Position numbers and translations under genes: made by a program. This document shows, in pieces, positions 40,001 through 51,620 of a stretch of 64,000 nt of DNA (position 1 is the stretch's first letter; each line of letters begins with the position of its first letter). The notes beneath the pieces were generated by a model, which made no database searches, had not been told where the DNA came from, and worked only from the letters and a program-made list of their open reading frames with translations. Source of the stretch: Symsagittifera roscoffensis (Eukaryota; Xenacoelomorpha; Acoela; Convolutidae); the NCBI RefSeq assembly GCF_963678635.1, contig NC_087065.1:53695858-53759857 (forward strand), given 5' to 3'.

Positions 40001-40505
40001 ACGTTAACTTGAGAAGAACACGGGAGCGGAGGCTTGGTCCCCCAGAGACTGTTATATGTTGAAGGACTGCAGTAAACTAACTTTTTAGCTACTCTGATGC
40101 CATAGAAATTTGAATTGACACCGATAACTTGATATTTTGGAGCATGTGTAGCTAGGAAGAGGAAAGGGTCAATCCATCTCTAATGGATTTAATATAGAAC
40201 TGTCACACAAAAACATAATAAAATAGGGTGTTCGAGCCGTGTTTTAAATAGCAATCACGTAGTCTGAGGATCCGAGACTCAGATATGTGGTTGTGTTCGC
40301 ATGTAAACGAAAGCTGATCATAAGTCGTTTGACTGATGGCCTAAGAATAGTAAATTTTTACTTAGCCCTAAAACAGACCAAAAAATCAACTGGCAAGGTC
40401 GAGACGGTGAAAAACGAGTAGAACTAAGGTAACTGACGCCTGCCAGTCGTTAATAGGTACTTTTTCTACGCTCCGTCGCTGTGTAGTATTTGGGCGAATA
40501 TTACA
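40001..40505 (+). repeat. LTR1 copy, truncated 3' LTR of element B
   Basis: Corresponds to the last ~505 bases of LTR1, ending ATTACA (GTTACA elsewhere). It is followed at once by LTR2. Confidence 0.8.
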
Positions 40506-41171
40506 CAAACGCGAGTAGAGCCGTCCTATCCTGAAATAGAAGAAGAAGTGATTACAAAAGAAGAGTATATCTATTCGAGTTGAACCAGAGTGAACCCTGA
40601 GTGGAAAGGTGGACAGCTGGGGTATCCCAATGGTCCAATCCCAAAACTTGATTCTAGAGTAAAAACTTATTTCCCTTGCTGGAATTCATCGACAGCAAAC
40701 TTCTCGAGTTATTACACTTAATGCTAGACTTATTGATTAATTTAGTTATTCCAATTCTTGAGTGTGCTGGTATGCGAGTACCCAATTTAGTTTTCTTGAG
40801 TGTGTTTTATGATTGTTATGTTGAGGTAAGGAGAGTTTTAGGTTGATCCATCTGAAATGGATCAAAGTTCCACTGTCTAATAAAAAGTAACTGTGCGGAT
40901 TGTTCCGACCCTGTTTTTAACGGCGTTCGTGTATTTTGGGTATTTTGAGACCTAAGTATGGGAACGTTCTTATTTTCTAGAGTGGGGGGTATTCTGGTAG
41001 TGGCCTTTAAGCTGTAACGGGTTTTTAGTCTCATGTCGCAAACGAACCGAATTGGCTCCGACCGTTCGAGGTAGAAAAACGCAAGAGATAGTGTCCCTGA
41101 CTCTTGAGCCAATGGGAAAAGGGCCTATTTTTCTGGAACCTCACGTGTGACCGAAGTAGGCGACTGTTACA
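40506..41171 (+). repeat. LTR2 copy
   Basis: About 666 bases ending GGCGACTGTTACA, followed by the spacer and PBS. Contains the hairpin at 40843-40865 and AATAAA at 40879-40884. Its start directly follows the end of LTR1 (TTACA then CAAACGCG), with no TG start, so the 5' boundary is unresolved. Confidence 0.75.
40843..40884 (+). promoter_or_regulatory. LTR2 hairpin and AATAAA signal
   Basis: TTGATCCAT-CTGAA-ATGGATCAA forms a 9-bp perfect stem; AATAAA follows 13 bases later. LTR1 has the same arrangement with different sequence (44803-44854). Probable R-region polyadenylation signal. Confidence 0.5.
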
Positions 41172-41182
41172 TAGTGTTTTTA

Positions 41183-41197
41183 TGGCGCTCCTGGGTG
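41183..41197 (+). promoter_or_regulatory. Primer-binding site after LTR2 in the array
   Basis: TGGCGCTCCTGGGTG, 11 bases after LTR2. Shows that the LTR2 copy at 40506 began a family 2 element or chimera. Confidence 0.65.
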
Positions 41198-41825
41198 TTT
41201 TTACGACATCATGACTACGGAGTCGAACCCACTTGACGCAGCTCCGGGCTACATGCCCATTCTAGAGTACCGGTGGTACGGTTCAGCGGGAACGTGTAAA
41301 CCTTCCGGTTGTACCGTGATAGCTTTTTAAGAAAACTCGAGAAAACTTCCTGGTACGCTCTCCGAACGAGGCTTAGCTAACCGAGTAAGGGGGGTAACTA
41401 GGGGGACAAAAAAATGAGCAAAAGACAAAAAGCGAAACAAAAACCGAAAAGAACAGAGGGGAACAAAAACTATAAAACAAAAAATGACAGTGACTTTGAC
41501 ACCAAATTAGTTGGATCAAACCTTTATAATAATTAAATAGTATAACCATACTGTTTTTTATAAGACCGATCGTTTCGATCATTTCAGCAATCTGAAAAGG
41601 TGCCCAAGTGTGGGGCGTTGTGAAGGGTTTTCAGATAGCTTGCAACTTAGCTGGACCATTAGGAGACATGACTGGAACAGGTGACCAGTTGAGTGGGAAA
41701 GTGGTTCACAGTGACTTAGCTGGACCATTAGGAGACTTGACTGGAACAGGTGACCAGCCAAGTGGGAAAGTGGTGCTGGTGATCAGGTGCAGGACAAGTC
41801 AGGGAAACAACCAGCACGGAATCAG
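41198..41825 (+). other. Family 2 leader fragment
   Basis: Homologous to the beginning of the leader of C (52716-53345) and A (20200-20884). Contains two ~69-bp units with GGACCATTAGGAGAC. Ends by abrupt fusion to ORF6 sequence. Confidence 0.75.
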
Positions 41826-43395
41826 ACGGTGGATATCACGTTAGACCTGGATGATACACCATATGCTGGCCATGAGGATGACGAAGCGGATGAGCAACCC
41901 ATCCACGGAGCCATCCGAGGAAAGTCCATCGAGAAATTGTTGAGGCAAGGCACCTGTTTAGCTCAACATAGTGGGATGGAAGGACATGTTTGCAACTTGG
42001 GACACTGCCTGATTACGCTGAGCGAGCAGCATCGACAACTGGCACGATTGTACGGAAGATTGAGCATGTCGGATAAGAGTGGCATGGAGTTGGTCGCGGA
42101 CTGTCATGGGGTGACGGATGTAAACTTGACCACTGCCTTGGGATTTTGTAGCATGATGAGCACGATAGAATCGCTGGAGCGCCTGGAGCGTGCCCGTGAG
42201 CTAGTGACGTCCCTCAGCGTGGAAGTATTCCTTGGAGCATTGCAGACAGAGCAGAAGATTGGAGGCTGGCGAAAATGAAATGAATCTGAAGGATAGTGAA
42301 GCCTATCATAGACCTACTGGTTCAAATAATCTGGTGGATTCAAGCTCCGCACCATATTGCAATAGTAGGTATCCTACGCACATGGTGGTGATGGATGCGA
42401 GGACGCAGCAGGTGTTGATTGACCAACTTTTCTCTGTGCCAAAGTGCGTGAGGTTGGCCAGAATGTCGGAGAGGTCATATGATTTGCTGGCGAAGATCTT
42501 TTGGGCAGTCCCGAAGAGATCTGAAGGCGAGTTGCAAGACGTAGTGGGTGAAGAGTTCATGGGGTTGAACGAAGGTAATGTGAGCGAGTTCCAGAAGCAG
42601 AAAGCGAGTGGAGCGTTACCCACTGAATTCCCCGCCATAGAAGAGAAAGACGATTTGCACAGAATTATGATGGAGGTGGAACCGTTGCTGGGAGCCTCAG
42701 GGTATCGGACCCGAAGGAACATATTGAGGACCCATGGGGAGTATCCTTGTCACTGCTTGGCGCAGACGTTATGGTACCCCAAACGCGGGAATCTGATGCT
42801 AATATGGGACGTGGAGGAGTTGTACTCTACGGGGTTGCCCGATCAGAAGCAACAGGTTTCAATCGTGGTGGTTAGTGCCATGCTGGCAGTGAGGTGGTTG
42901 GAGGCTAACGCGGACACAAGTGAACAGGAGACGGCCGTGCCGACTCCTGAGCAGCTGAGCAACGTAAAGATGAGCCGCAAATTGGATCTTTTCAGAACCA
43001 CCTGCAAGGTTCTGAGAATACCCAAAGCCATTGAAAGAATATGGTCAAGGCAAAGGATGATGCCTTGGTTCCGTGCAGTGATGACGTCATGGATGTAAGA
43101 ACGCGCGAAGCGTGACATGTCGAGGAACACGGAAGCCTATCAATCTTTCCAGCTAGATATAGGACCGGGAGCCTATAAGAGAGCATTCCTGACGCACAGA
43201 AACGTGGTCACCACGGCGGTGAAGCGAGTAGCTGGAGCGCCTTGTGTAACTGAAGATGAGAAGAAAGAGGTCTTAAGAGCTGACCTAGAACGAAATGTGA
43301 GCCTGTGTCTTCACAACAGCTTTTGCAGGAACCGGAAGCAAAAGGTGAATGTGGACTTGCTACCTTGTTGCAAACCGAGGCTGTTGGAACAGTAG
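41826..43395 (+). pseudogene. ORF6 3' fragment, array copy 1
   Basis: Near-identical to 38201-39779 of element B. Fused in front to family 2 leader. An 11-base deletion near 42271 (absent from B and from copy 3) breaks the frame; the next frame runs 42232-43098 to the shared TAA, and homology continues to 43395. Confidence 0.85.
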
Positions 43396-44260
43396 AGTTG
43401 GGGCACGGCCTGCAACTCCATGGACATGTTGGAAAAAGTCCTAGAAGATAGTGAAGCTGAAGATCAGGATGGAGAAGCAATGGAATGAAGATGATGGAAC
43501 GAAGAGGATAAGTGGAGACGTGAACAAGAAAGGAAGAGAAGGAGAGAAAACTTGATCGTCTTTGTGTGTTAAAACTTGAACTAATCAACCAAGTTTGATT
43601 ATTAAACTTGTTAAAATTTTTTTTGATCTAGTTTGGTGAGACCAAATTTTGAAAATTGTTGCAATTGTTAAAATTGTTAAAACTGTTGATTTTGGTTGTG
43701 ACTATTTATATATATATGGAGAAAATAGGTGAGTATATTTACCTATTTAGACACGACTGAAGTTTTTAACCTGTGTAAGACACAATTTCACTGTGTGGCG
43801 ACATGGTAAGTTTGGGTAAGCTCGCTCGGAAATGGTGAGTAACTCAATAACTTTCCTAGCCACAGAGTTTCTTAGTTTTAATATCAAATAGGACCTTATA
43901 AATAACTGATTATACTTGGTGAGTGACGTTAAGTTAATTTTAACGGGTGCGTGGCCGTGCCACGTCCCAACTTTTTAATCAGCAAGAGCGAAAAGAAGTT
44001 TTATGGCAAGTGACGTAAGTAGTCAGAAAAGAAATTTTATCTAGGACACTCCTCATGGTGCAAATTTTGAGAAAATGTTGGAAGGCAGTGAGATGTAGTA
44101 CGATGCCGTTTGTGACACGTAGTGAGTTGAGATGGAGTAGATAAATTTCATTTTCTTTTGCGATTTGTAAGATTGATTATAGAGATCTGCAACACTACTT
44201 GACGATAACCCGGTGTTATGCGATCAATAGGGACATTGATGGGGACTTGTCCGGGGAGTA
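43396..44260 (+). other. 3' UTR of family 1, full-length copy
   Basis: 865 bases without ORFs between the ORF6 end and LTR1: runs of TTGTTAAAATTG, a TATATATATA stretch (~43705), and several GGTGAGTA/GGTAAGT donor-like strings (43726-43835) in a non-coding context. Ends with the purine-rich tract. Confidence 0.7.
44241..44260 (+). promoter_or_regulatory. Polypurine-tract-like site before LTR1
   Basis: GGGGACTTGTCCGGGGAGTA immediately precedes the TG of LTR1. Interrupted purine-rich character suits the plus-strand primer. The same site precedes LTR1 at 46052 (one variant) and 50986. Its core 12-mer also occurs inside coding regions. Confidence 0.55.
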
Positions 44261-45137
44261 TGTGCCATTCTGCCAGATTGGCACAGCGCAACCTTCCGGC
44301 GGGACAGAAAAAGACGACTAAAGGCCTTAGCAACAAAAAAGTGCTGCGAATGAGGATCGAGATATTCCGGAAATTTAAATTTTTAAAATTTCGATTGACG
44401 GGCAAGTATTTCTCAGAAATACAAAAAGACGGCCATTTTGACGAAAAGGAACAAAAAAACAGAACAACGACAAATATAGTGAAAAACAGTCGCACGAGAA
44501 AACGAGAAAAACGAAGCCTCTTATCGTGGCAATTACGCACGATAAGATCCTTAGTGAAAGAAGATTGCGGGAAAGGAGGCTTCGGTGGTGGAAAGCAGTA
44601 CCCTCCCATGCCACAAATTGGGAGAGATAACAACGTTAACTTGAGAAGAACACGGGAGCGGAGGCTTGGTCCCCCAGAGACTGTTATATGTTGAAGGACT
44701 GCAGTAAACTAACTTTTTAGCTACTCTGATGCCATAGAAATTTGAATTGACACCGATAACTTGATATTTTGGAGCATGTGTAGCTAGGAAGAGGAAAGGG
44801 TCAATCCATCTCTAATGGATTTAATATAGAACTGTCACACAAAAACATAATAAAATAGGGTGTTCGAGCCGTGTTTTTAATAGCAATCACGTAGTCTGAG
44901 GACCCGAGACTCAGCTATGTGGTTGTGTTTGCATGTAAACGAAAGCTGATCATAAGTCGTTTGACTGATGGCCTAAAAATAGTAAATTTTTACTTAGCCG
45001 TAAAACAGACCAGAAAATCAACTGGCAAGGTCGAGACGGTGAAAAACGAGTACAATTAAGGTAACTGACGCCTGCCAGTCGTTAATAGGTACTTTTTCTA
45101 CGCTTCGTCGCTGTGTAGTATTTGGGCGAATGTTACA
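44261..45137 (+). repeat. LTR1, full-length copy (877 bp)
   Basis: Same length as the LTR at 22615, with scattered substitutions. Hairpin at 44803-44821 and AATAAA at 44849-44854. Confidence 0.85.
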
Positions 45138-45249
45138 CAAACGCGAGTAGAGCCGTCCTATCCTGAAATAGAGGAAGGAGTGATTACAAAAGAAGAGTAT
45201 ATCTATTCGAGTTGAACCAGAGTGAACCCTGAGTGGAAAGGTGGACAGC
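45138..45249 (+). repeat. LTR2 5' fragment
   Basis: First ~110 bases of LTR2 (CAAACGCG to GGTGGACAGC), then an abrupt switch to 3' UTR sequence at a 3-base shared AGC. Confidence 0.75.
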
Positions 45250-46051
45250 CGAAGATCAGGATGGAGAAGCAATGGAATGAAGATGATGGAACGAAGAGGA
45301 TAAGTGGAGACGTGAACAAGAAAGGAAGAGAAGGAGAGAAAATTTGATTGTCTTTGTGTGTTAAAACTTGAACTAATCAACCAAGTTTGATTATTAAATT
45401 TGTTAAATTTTTTTTTATCTAGTTTGGTGAGACCAAATTTTGAAAATTGTTGCAATTGTTAAAATTGTTAAAATTGTTGATTTTAGTTATGACTAATTAT
45501 ATATATATGGAGAAAATAGGTGAGTTTATTTACCTATTTAGACACGACTGAAGTTTTTAACCTGTGTAAGACACAATTTCACTGTGTGGCGACATGGTAA
45601 GTTTGGGTAAGCTCGCTCGGAAATGGTGAGTAACTCAATAACTTTCCTAGCCACAGAGTTTCTTAGTTTTAATATCAAATAGGACCGCATAAATAACTGA
45701 TTATACTTGGTGAGTGACGTTAAGTTAATTTTAACGGGTGCGTGGCCGTGCCACGTCCCAACTTTTTAATCAGCAAGAGCGAAAAGAAGTTTTATGGCAA
45801 GTGACGTAAGTAGTCAGAAAAGAAATTTTATCTAGGACACTCCTCATGGTGCAAATTTTGAGAAAATGTTGGAAGGCAGTGAGATGTAGTACGATGCCGT
45901 TTGTGACACGTAGTGAGTTGAGATGGAGTAGATAAATTTCATTTTCTTTTGCGAATTGATAGATTGATTATAGAGATCTGCAACACTACTTGACGATAAC
46001 CCGGTGTTATGCGATCAATAGGGACATTGATGGGGACTTTTCCGGGGAGTA
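45250..46051 (+). other. 3' UTR of family 1, second copy
   Basis: Homologous to 43460-44260, ending in a variant tract (CTTTTCCGGGGAGTA) before LTR1. Confidence 0.75.
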
Positions 46052-46839
46052 TGTGCCATTCTGCCAGATTGGCACAGCGCAACCTTCCGGCGGGAGAGAA
46101 AAAGACGACTAAAGGCCTTAGTAACAAAAAAGTGCTGCGAATGAGGGTCAGAACAAAAAAACAGAACAACGACAAATATAGTGAAAAACAGTCGCACGAG
46201 AAAACGAGAAAAACGAAGCCTCTTATCTTGGCAATTACGCACGATAAGATCCTTAGTGAAAGAAGATTGCGGGAAAGGAGGCTTCGGTGGTGGAAAGCAG
46301 TACCCTCCCGTGCCACAAATTGGGAGAGATAACAACGTTAACTTGAGAAGAACACGGGAGCGGAGGCTTGGTCCCCCAGAGACTGCTATATGTTGAAGGA
46401 CTGCAGTAAACTAACTTTTTAGCTAATCTGATGCCATAGAAATTTGAACTGACACCGATAACTTGATATTTTAGAGCATGTGTAGCTAGGAAGAGGAAAG
46501 GGTCAATCCATCTCTAATGGATTTAATATAGAACTGTCACACAAATACATAATAAAATAGGGTGTTCGAGCCGTGTTTTTAATAGCAATCAAGTAGTCTC
46601 AGGACCCGAGACTCAGCTATGTGGTTGTGTTCGCATGTAACCGAAAGCTGATCATAAGTCGTTTGACTGATGGCCTAAAAATAGTAAATTTTTACTTAGC
46701 CCTAAAACAGACCAGAAAATCAACTGGCAAGGTCGAGACGGTGAAAAACGAGTAGAATTAAGGTAACTGACGCCTGCCAGTCGTTAATAGGTACTTTTTC
46801 TACGCTCCATCGCTGTGTAGTATTTGGGCGAATGTTACA
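46052..46839 (+). repeat. LTR1 copy with internal deletion
   Basis: As the full LTR1 but lacking about 90 bases after GAATGAGGGTC (near 46150). Confidence 0.8.
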
Positions 46840-47082
46840 CAAACGCGAGTAGAGCCGTCCTATCCTGAAATAGAAGAAGGAGTGATTACAAAAGAAGAGT
46901 ATATGTATTCGAGTTGAACCAGAGTGAACCCTGAGTGGAAAGGTGGACAGCTGGGGTATCCCAATGGTCCAATCCAAAAACTTGATTCTAGAGTAAAAAC
47001 TTATTTCCCTTGCTGGAATTCATCGACAGCAAACTTCTCGAGTTATTACACTTAATGCTAGAGTTATTGATTAATTTAGTTA
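46840..47082 (+). repeat. LTR2 5' fragment
   Basis: First ~240 bases of LTR2, ending TTGATTAATTTAGTT, then fused to ORF6. Confidence 0.75.
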
Positions 47083-47620
47083 GAAGCAACAGGTGTCAAT
47101 CGTGGTGGTTAGTGCCATGCTGGCAGTGAGGTGGTTGGAGGCTAACGCGGACACAAGTGAACAGGAGACGGCCGTGCCGACTCCTGAGCAGCTGAGCAAC
47201 GTAAAGATGAGCCGCAAATTGGATCTTTTCAGAACCACCTGCAAGGTTCTGAGAATACCCAAAGCCATTGAAAGAATATGGTCAAGGCAAAGGTTGATGC
47301 CTTGGTTCCGTGCAGTGATGACGTCATGGATGTAAGAACGCGCGAAGCGTGACATGTCGAGGAACACGTAAGCCTATCAATCTTTCCAGCTAGATATAGG
47401 ACCGGGAGCCTATAAGAGAGCATTCCTGACGCACAGAAACGTGGTCACCACGGCGGTGAAGCGAGTAGCTGGAGCGCCTTGTGTAACTGAAGATGAGAAG
47501 AAAGAGGTCTTAAGAGCTGACCTAGAACGAAATGTGAGCCTGTGTCTTCACAACAGCTTTTGCAGGAACCGGAAGCAAAAGGTGAATGTGGACTTGCTAC
47601 CTTGTTGCAAACCGAGGCTG
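47083..47620 (+). pseudogene. ORF6 C-terminal fragment, array copy 2
   Basis: Matches 39230-39770 of element B (AGAAGCAACAGG onward). Frame 47093-47335 ends at the shared in-frame TAA; homology continues to CCGAGGCTG at 47620 and then switches to LTR1. Confidence 0.8.
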
Positions 47621-47910
47621 GGGAAGAGGAAAGGGTCAATCCATCTCTAATGGATTTAATATAGAACTGTCACACAAAAACATAATAAAATAGGGTGTTC
47701 GAGCCGTGTTTTTAATAGCAATCACGTAGTCTGAGGATCCGAGACTCAGATATGTGGTTGTGTTCGCATGTAAACGAAAGCTGATCATAAGTCGTTTGAC
47801 TGATGGCCTAAGAATAGTAAATTTTTACTTAGCCCTAAAACAGACCAAAAAATCAACTGGCAAGGTCGAGATGGTGAAAAACGAGTACAATTAAGGTAAC
47901 TGACGCCTGC
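47621..47910 (+). repeat. LTR1 internal fragment
   Basis: From GGAAGAGGAAAGGG to GACGCCTGC, then fused to family 2 leader at a shared GCA. Confidence 0.75.
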
Positions 47911-48145
47911 AATCTGAAAAGGTGCCCAAGTGTGGGGCGTTGTGAAGGGTTTTCAGATAGCTTGCAACTTAGCTGGACCATTAGGAGACATGACTGGAAC
48001 AGGTGACCAGTTGAGTGGGAAAGTGGTTCACAGTGACTTAGCTGGACCATTAGGAGACTTGACTGGAACAGGTGACCAGCCAAGTGGGAAAGTGGTGCTG
48101 GTGATCAGGTGCAGGACAAGTCAGGGAAACAACCAGCACGGAATC
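47911..48145 (+). other. Family 2 leader fragment
   Basis: Matches 41592-41825, including the two ~69-bp units, and ends at the same leader-ORF6 junction. Confidence 0.8.
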
Positions 48146-49725
48146 AGACGGTGGATATCACGTTAGACCTGGATGATACACCATATGCTGGCCATGAGGA
48201 TGACGAAGCGGATGAGCAACCCATCCACGGAGCCATCCGAGGAAAGTCCATCGAGAAATTGTTGAGGCAAGGCACCTGTTTAGCTCAACATAGTGGGATG
48301 GAAGGACATGTTTGCAACTTGGGACACTGCCTGATTACGCTGAGCGAGCAGCATCGACAACTGGCACGATTGTACGGAAGATTGAGCATGTCGGATAAGA
48401 GTGGCATGGAGTTGGTCGCGGACTGTCATGGGGTGACGGATGTAAACTTGACCACTGCCTTGGGATTTTGTAGCATGATGAGCACGATAGAATCGCTGGA
48501 GCGCCTGGAGCGTGCCCGTGAGCTAGTGACGTCCCTCAGCGTGGAAGTATTCCTTGGAGCATTGCAGACAGAGCAGAAGATTGGAGGCTGGCGAGAAGCT
48601 CTGGAAAATGAATTGAATCTGAAGGATAGTGAAGCCTATCATAGACCTACTGGTTCAAATAATCTGGTGGGTTCAAGCTCCGCACCATATTGCAATAGTA
48701 GGTATCCTACGCACATGGTGGTGATGAATGCGAGGACGCAGCAGGTGTTGATTGACCAACTTTTCTCTGTGCCAAAGTGCGTGAGGTTGGCCAGAATGTC
48801 GGAGAGGTCATATGATTTGCTGGCGAAGATCTTTTGGGCAGTCCCGAAGAGATCTGAAGGCGAGTTGCAAGACGTAGTGGGTGAAGAGTTCATGGGGTTG
48901 AACGAAGGTAATGTGAGCGAGTTCCAGAAGCAGAAAGCGAGTGGAGCGTTACCCACTGAATTCCCCGCCATAGAAGAGAAAGACGATTTGCACAGAATTA
49001 TGATGGAGGTGGAACCGTTGCTGGGAGCCTCAGGGTATCGGACCCGAAGGAACATATTGAGGACCCATGGGGAGTATCCTTGTCACTGCTTGGCGCAGAC
49101 GTTATGGTACCCCAAACGCGGGAATCTGATGCTAATATGGGACGTGGAGGAGTTGTACTCTACGGGGATGCCCGATCAGAAGCAACAGGTTTCAATCGTG
49201 GTGGTTAGTGCCATGCTGGCAGTGAGGTGGTTGGAGGCTAACGCGGACACAAGTGAACAGGAGACGGCCGTGCCGACTCCTGAGCAGCTGAGCAACGTAA
49301 AGATGAGCCGCAAATTGGATCTTTTCAGAACCACCTGCAAGGTTCTGAGAATACCCAAAGCCATTGAAAGAATATGGTCAAGGCAAAGGATGATGCCTTG
49401 GTTCCGTGCAGTGATGACGTCATGGATGTAAGAACGCGCGAAGCGTGACATGTCGAGGAACACGGAAGCCTATCAATCTTTCCAGCTAGATATAGGACCG
49501 GGAGCCTATAAGAGAGCATTCCTGACGCACAGAAACGTGGTCACCACGGCGGTGAAGCGAGTAGCTGGAGCGCCTTGTGTAACTGAAGATGAGAAGAAAG
49601 AGGTCTTAAGAGCTGACCTAGAACGAAATGTGAGCCTGTGTCTTCACAACAGCTTTTGCAGGAACCGGAAGCAAAAGGTGAATGTGGTGGACTTGCTACC
49701 TTGTTGCAAACCGAGGCTGGGGAAG
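48109..49725 (+). pseudogene. ORF6 3' fragment, array copy 3 (open for 440 codons)
   Basis: The best preserved array copy: frame 48109-49431 is open from the leader fusion to the TAA shared by all copies. Its first codon is a GTG in leader sequence; the first ATG is about residue 64, so there is no good start. It lacks the frame lesions of the native B copy (near 39210) and of copy 1 (near 42271), so it preserves the older reading frame. Homology runs on past the TAA to 49725. A 3-base insertion (GTG) lies near 49687. Confidence 0.85.
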
Positions 49726-49729
49726 AGGA

Positions 49730-50071
49730 AAGGGTCAATCCATCTCTAATGGATTTAATATAGAACTGTCACACAAAAACATAATAAAAAAGGGTGTTCG
49801 AGCCGTGTTTTTAATAGCAATCACGTAGTCTGAGGACCCGAGACTGAGCTATGTGGTTGTGTTCGCATGTAAACGAAAGCTGATCATAAGTCGTTTGACT
49901 GATGGCCTAAAAATAGTAAATTTTTACTTAGCCCTAAAACAGACCAGAAAATCAACTGGCAAGGTCGAGATGGTGAAAAACGAGTACAATTAAGGTAACT
50001 GACGCCTGCCAGTCGTTAATAGGTACTTTTTCTACGCTTCGTCGCTGTGTAGTATTTGGGCGAATGTTACA
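49730..50071 (+). repeat. LTR1 3' fragment
   Basis: Starts at the same ORF6-LTR1 junction as 47621 but runs to the LTR end (GTTACA). Confidence 0.8.
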
Positions 50072-50183
50072 CAAACGCGAGTAGAGCCGTCCTATCCTGA
50101 AATAGAAGAAGGAGTGATTACAAAAGAAGAGTATATCTATTCGAGTTGAACCAGAGTGAACCCTGAGTGGAAAGGTGGACAGC
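50072..50183 (+). repeat. LTR2 5' fragment
   Basis: Same extent and same junction into 3' UTR as 45138-45249. Confidence 0.75.
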
Positions 50184-50985
50184 CGAAGATCAGGATGGAG
50201 AAGCAATGGAATGAAGATGATGGAACGAAGAGGATAAGTGGAGACGTGAACAAGAAAGGAAGAGAAGGAGAGAAAATTTGATTGTCTTTGTGTGTTAAAA
50301 CTTGAACTAATCAACCAAGTTTGATTATTAAACTTGTTAAATTTTTTTTGATCTAGTTTGGTGAGACCAAATTTTGAAAATTGTTGCAATTGTTAAAATT
50401 GTTAAAATTGTTGATTTTAGTTATGACTATTTATATATATATGGAGAAAATAGGTGAGTATATTTACCTATTTAGACACGACTGAAGTTTTTAATCTGTG
50501 TAAGACACAATTTCCTTGTGTGGCAACATGGTAAGTTTGGGTAAGCTCGCTCGGAAAGGGTGAGTAACTCAATAACTTTCCTAGCCACAGAGTTTCTTAG
50601 TTTTAATATCAAATAGGACCGCATAAATAACTGATTATACTTGGTGAGTGACGTTAAGTTAATTTTAACGGGTGCGTGGCCGTGCCACGTCCCAACTTTT
50701 TAATCAGCAAGAGCGAAAAGAAGTTTTATGGCAAGTGACGTAAGTAGTCAGAAAAGAAATTTTATCTAGGACACTCCTCTTGGTGCAAATTTTGAGAAAA
50801 TGTTGGAAGGCAGTGAGATGTAGTACGATGCCGTTTGTGACACGTAGTGAGTTGAGATGGAGTAGATAAATTTCATTTTCTTTTGCGATTTGTAAGATTG
50901 ATTATAGAGATCTGCAACACTACTTGACGATAACCCGGTGTTATGCGATCAATAGGGACATTGATGGGGACTTGTCCGGGGAGTA
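50184..50985 (+). other. 3' UTR of family 1, third copy
   Basis: Homologous to 45250-46051, ending with the TTGTCCGGGGAGTA tract (50972-50985). Confidence 0.75.
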
Positions 50986-51620
50986 TGTGCCATTCTGCCA
51001 GATTGGCACAGCGCAACCTTCCGGCGGGAGAGAAAAAGACGACTAAAGGCCTTAGTAACAAAAAAGTGCTGCGAATGAGGGTCAAAATATTCCGGAAGTT
51101 TAAATTTTTAAAGTTTCGATTGACGGGCAAGTATTTCTCAGAAATACAAAAAGACGGTCGTTTTGACGAAAAGGAACGAAAAAACAGAACAACGACAAAT
51201 ATAGTGAAAAACAGTCGCACGAGAAAACGAGAAAAACGAAGCCTCTTATCTTGGCAATTACGCACGATAAGATCCTTAGTGAAAGAAGATTGCGGGAAAG
51301 GAGGCTTCGGTGGTGGAAAGCAGTACCCTCCCGTGCCACAAATTGGGAGAGATAACAACGTTAACTTGAGAAGAACACGGGAGCGGAGGCTTGGTCCCCC
51401 AGAGACTGCTATATGTTGAAGGACTGCAGTAAACTAACTTTTTAGCTAATCTGATGCCATAGAAATTTGAACTGACACCGATAACTTGATATTTTAGAGC
51501 ATGTGTAGCTAGGAAGAGGAAAGGGTCAATCCATCTCTAATGGATTTAATATAGAACTGTCACACAAATACATAATAAAATAGGGTGTTCGAGCCGTGTT
51601 TTTAATAGCAATCAAGTAGT
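50986..51620 (+). repeat. LTR1 copy, 3'-truncated
   Basis: TGTGCC start to AATCAAGTAGT, then an abrupt switch back to an earlier point in another LTR1. Confidence 0.8.

Larger units (their letters stand above)
22615..40505 (+). mobile_element. Element B: giant Ty3/gypsy-like LTR retrotransposon, family 1
   Basis: 17.9 kb bounded by LTR1 (22615-23491) and a truncated LTR1 (40001-40505) in the same orientation. Order: LTR1, PBS, 3.1-kb leader, broken gag, gag-PR-RT-RNase H, spacer, broken integrase, macro-like domain, spacer with acceptor-like site, C-terminal part of ORF6, 3' UTR, LTR1. Proteins are clearly related to those of A and C but considerably diverged. ORF4, ORF5 and the first ~680 residues of ORF6 are absent. 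Multiple frame breaks and nonsense codons make it defective. Confidence 0.85.

Noticed and set aside
41608-41844. Frame with in-frame 23-residue repeat in the family 2 leader
   Set aside because: Follows from two ~69-bp DNA units whose length is divisible by three; leader is non-coding in A, where units differ.
43700-43840. Several perfect splice-donor-like strings in the 3' UTR
   Set aside because: No downstream coding exon or acceptor is evident before the LTR; AT-rich non-coding sequence can produce these.
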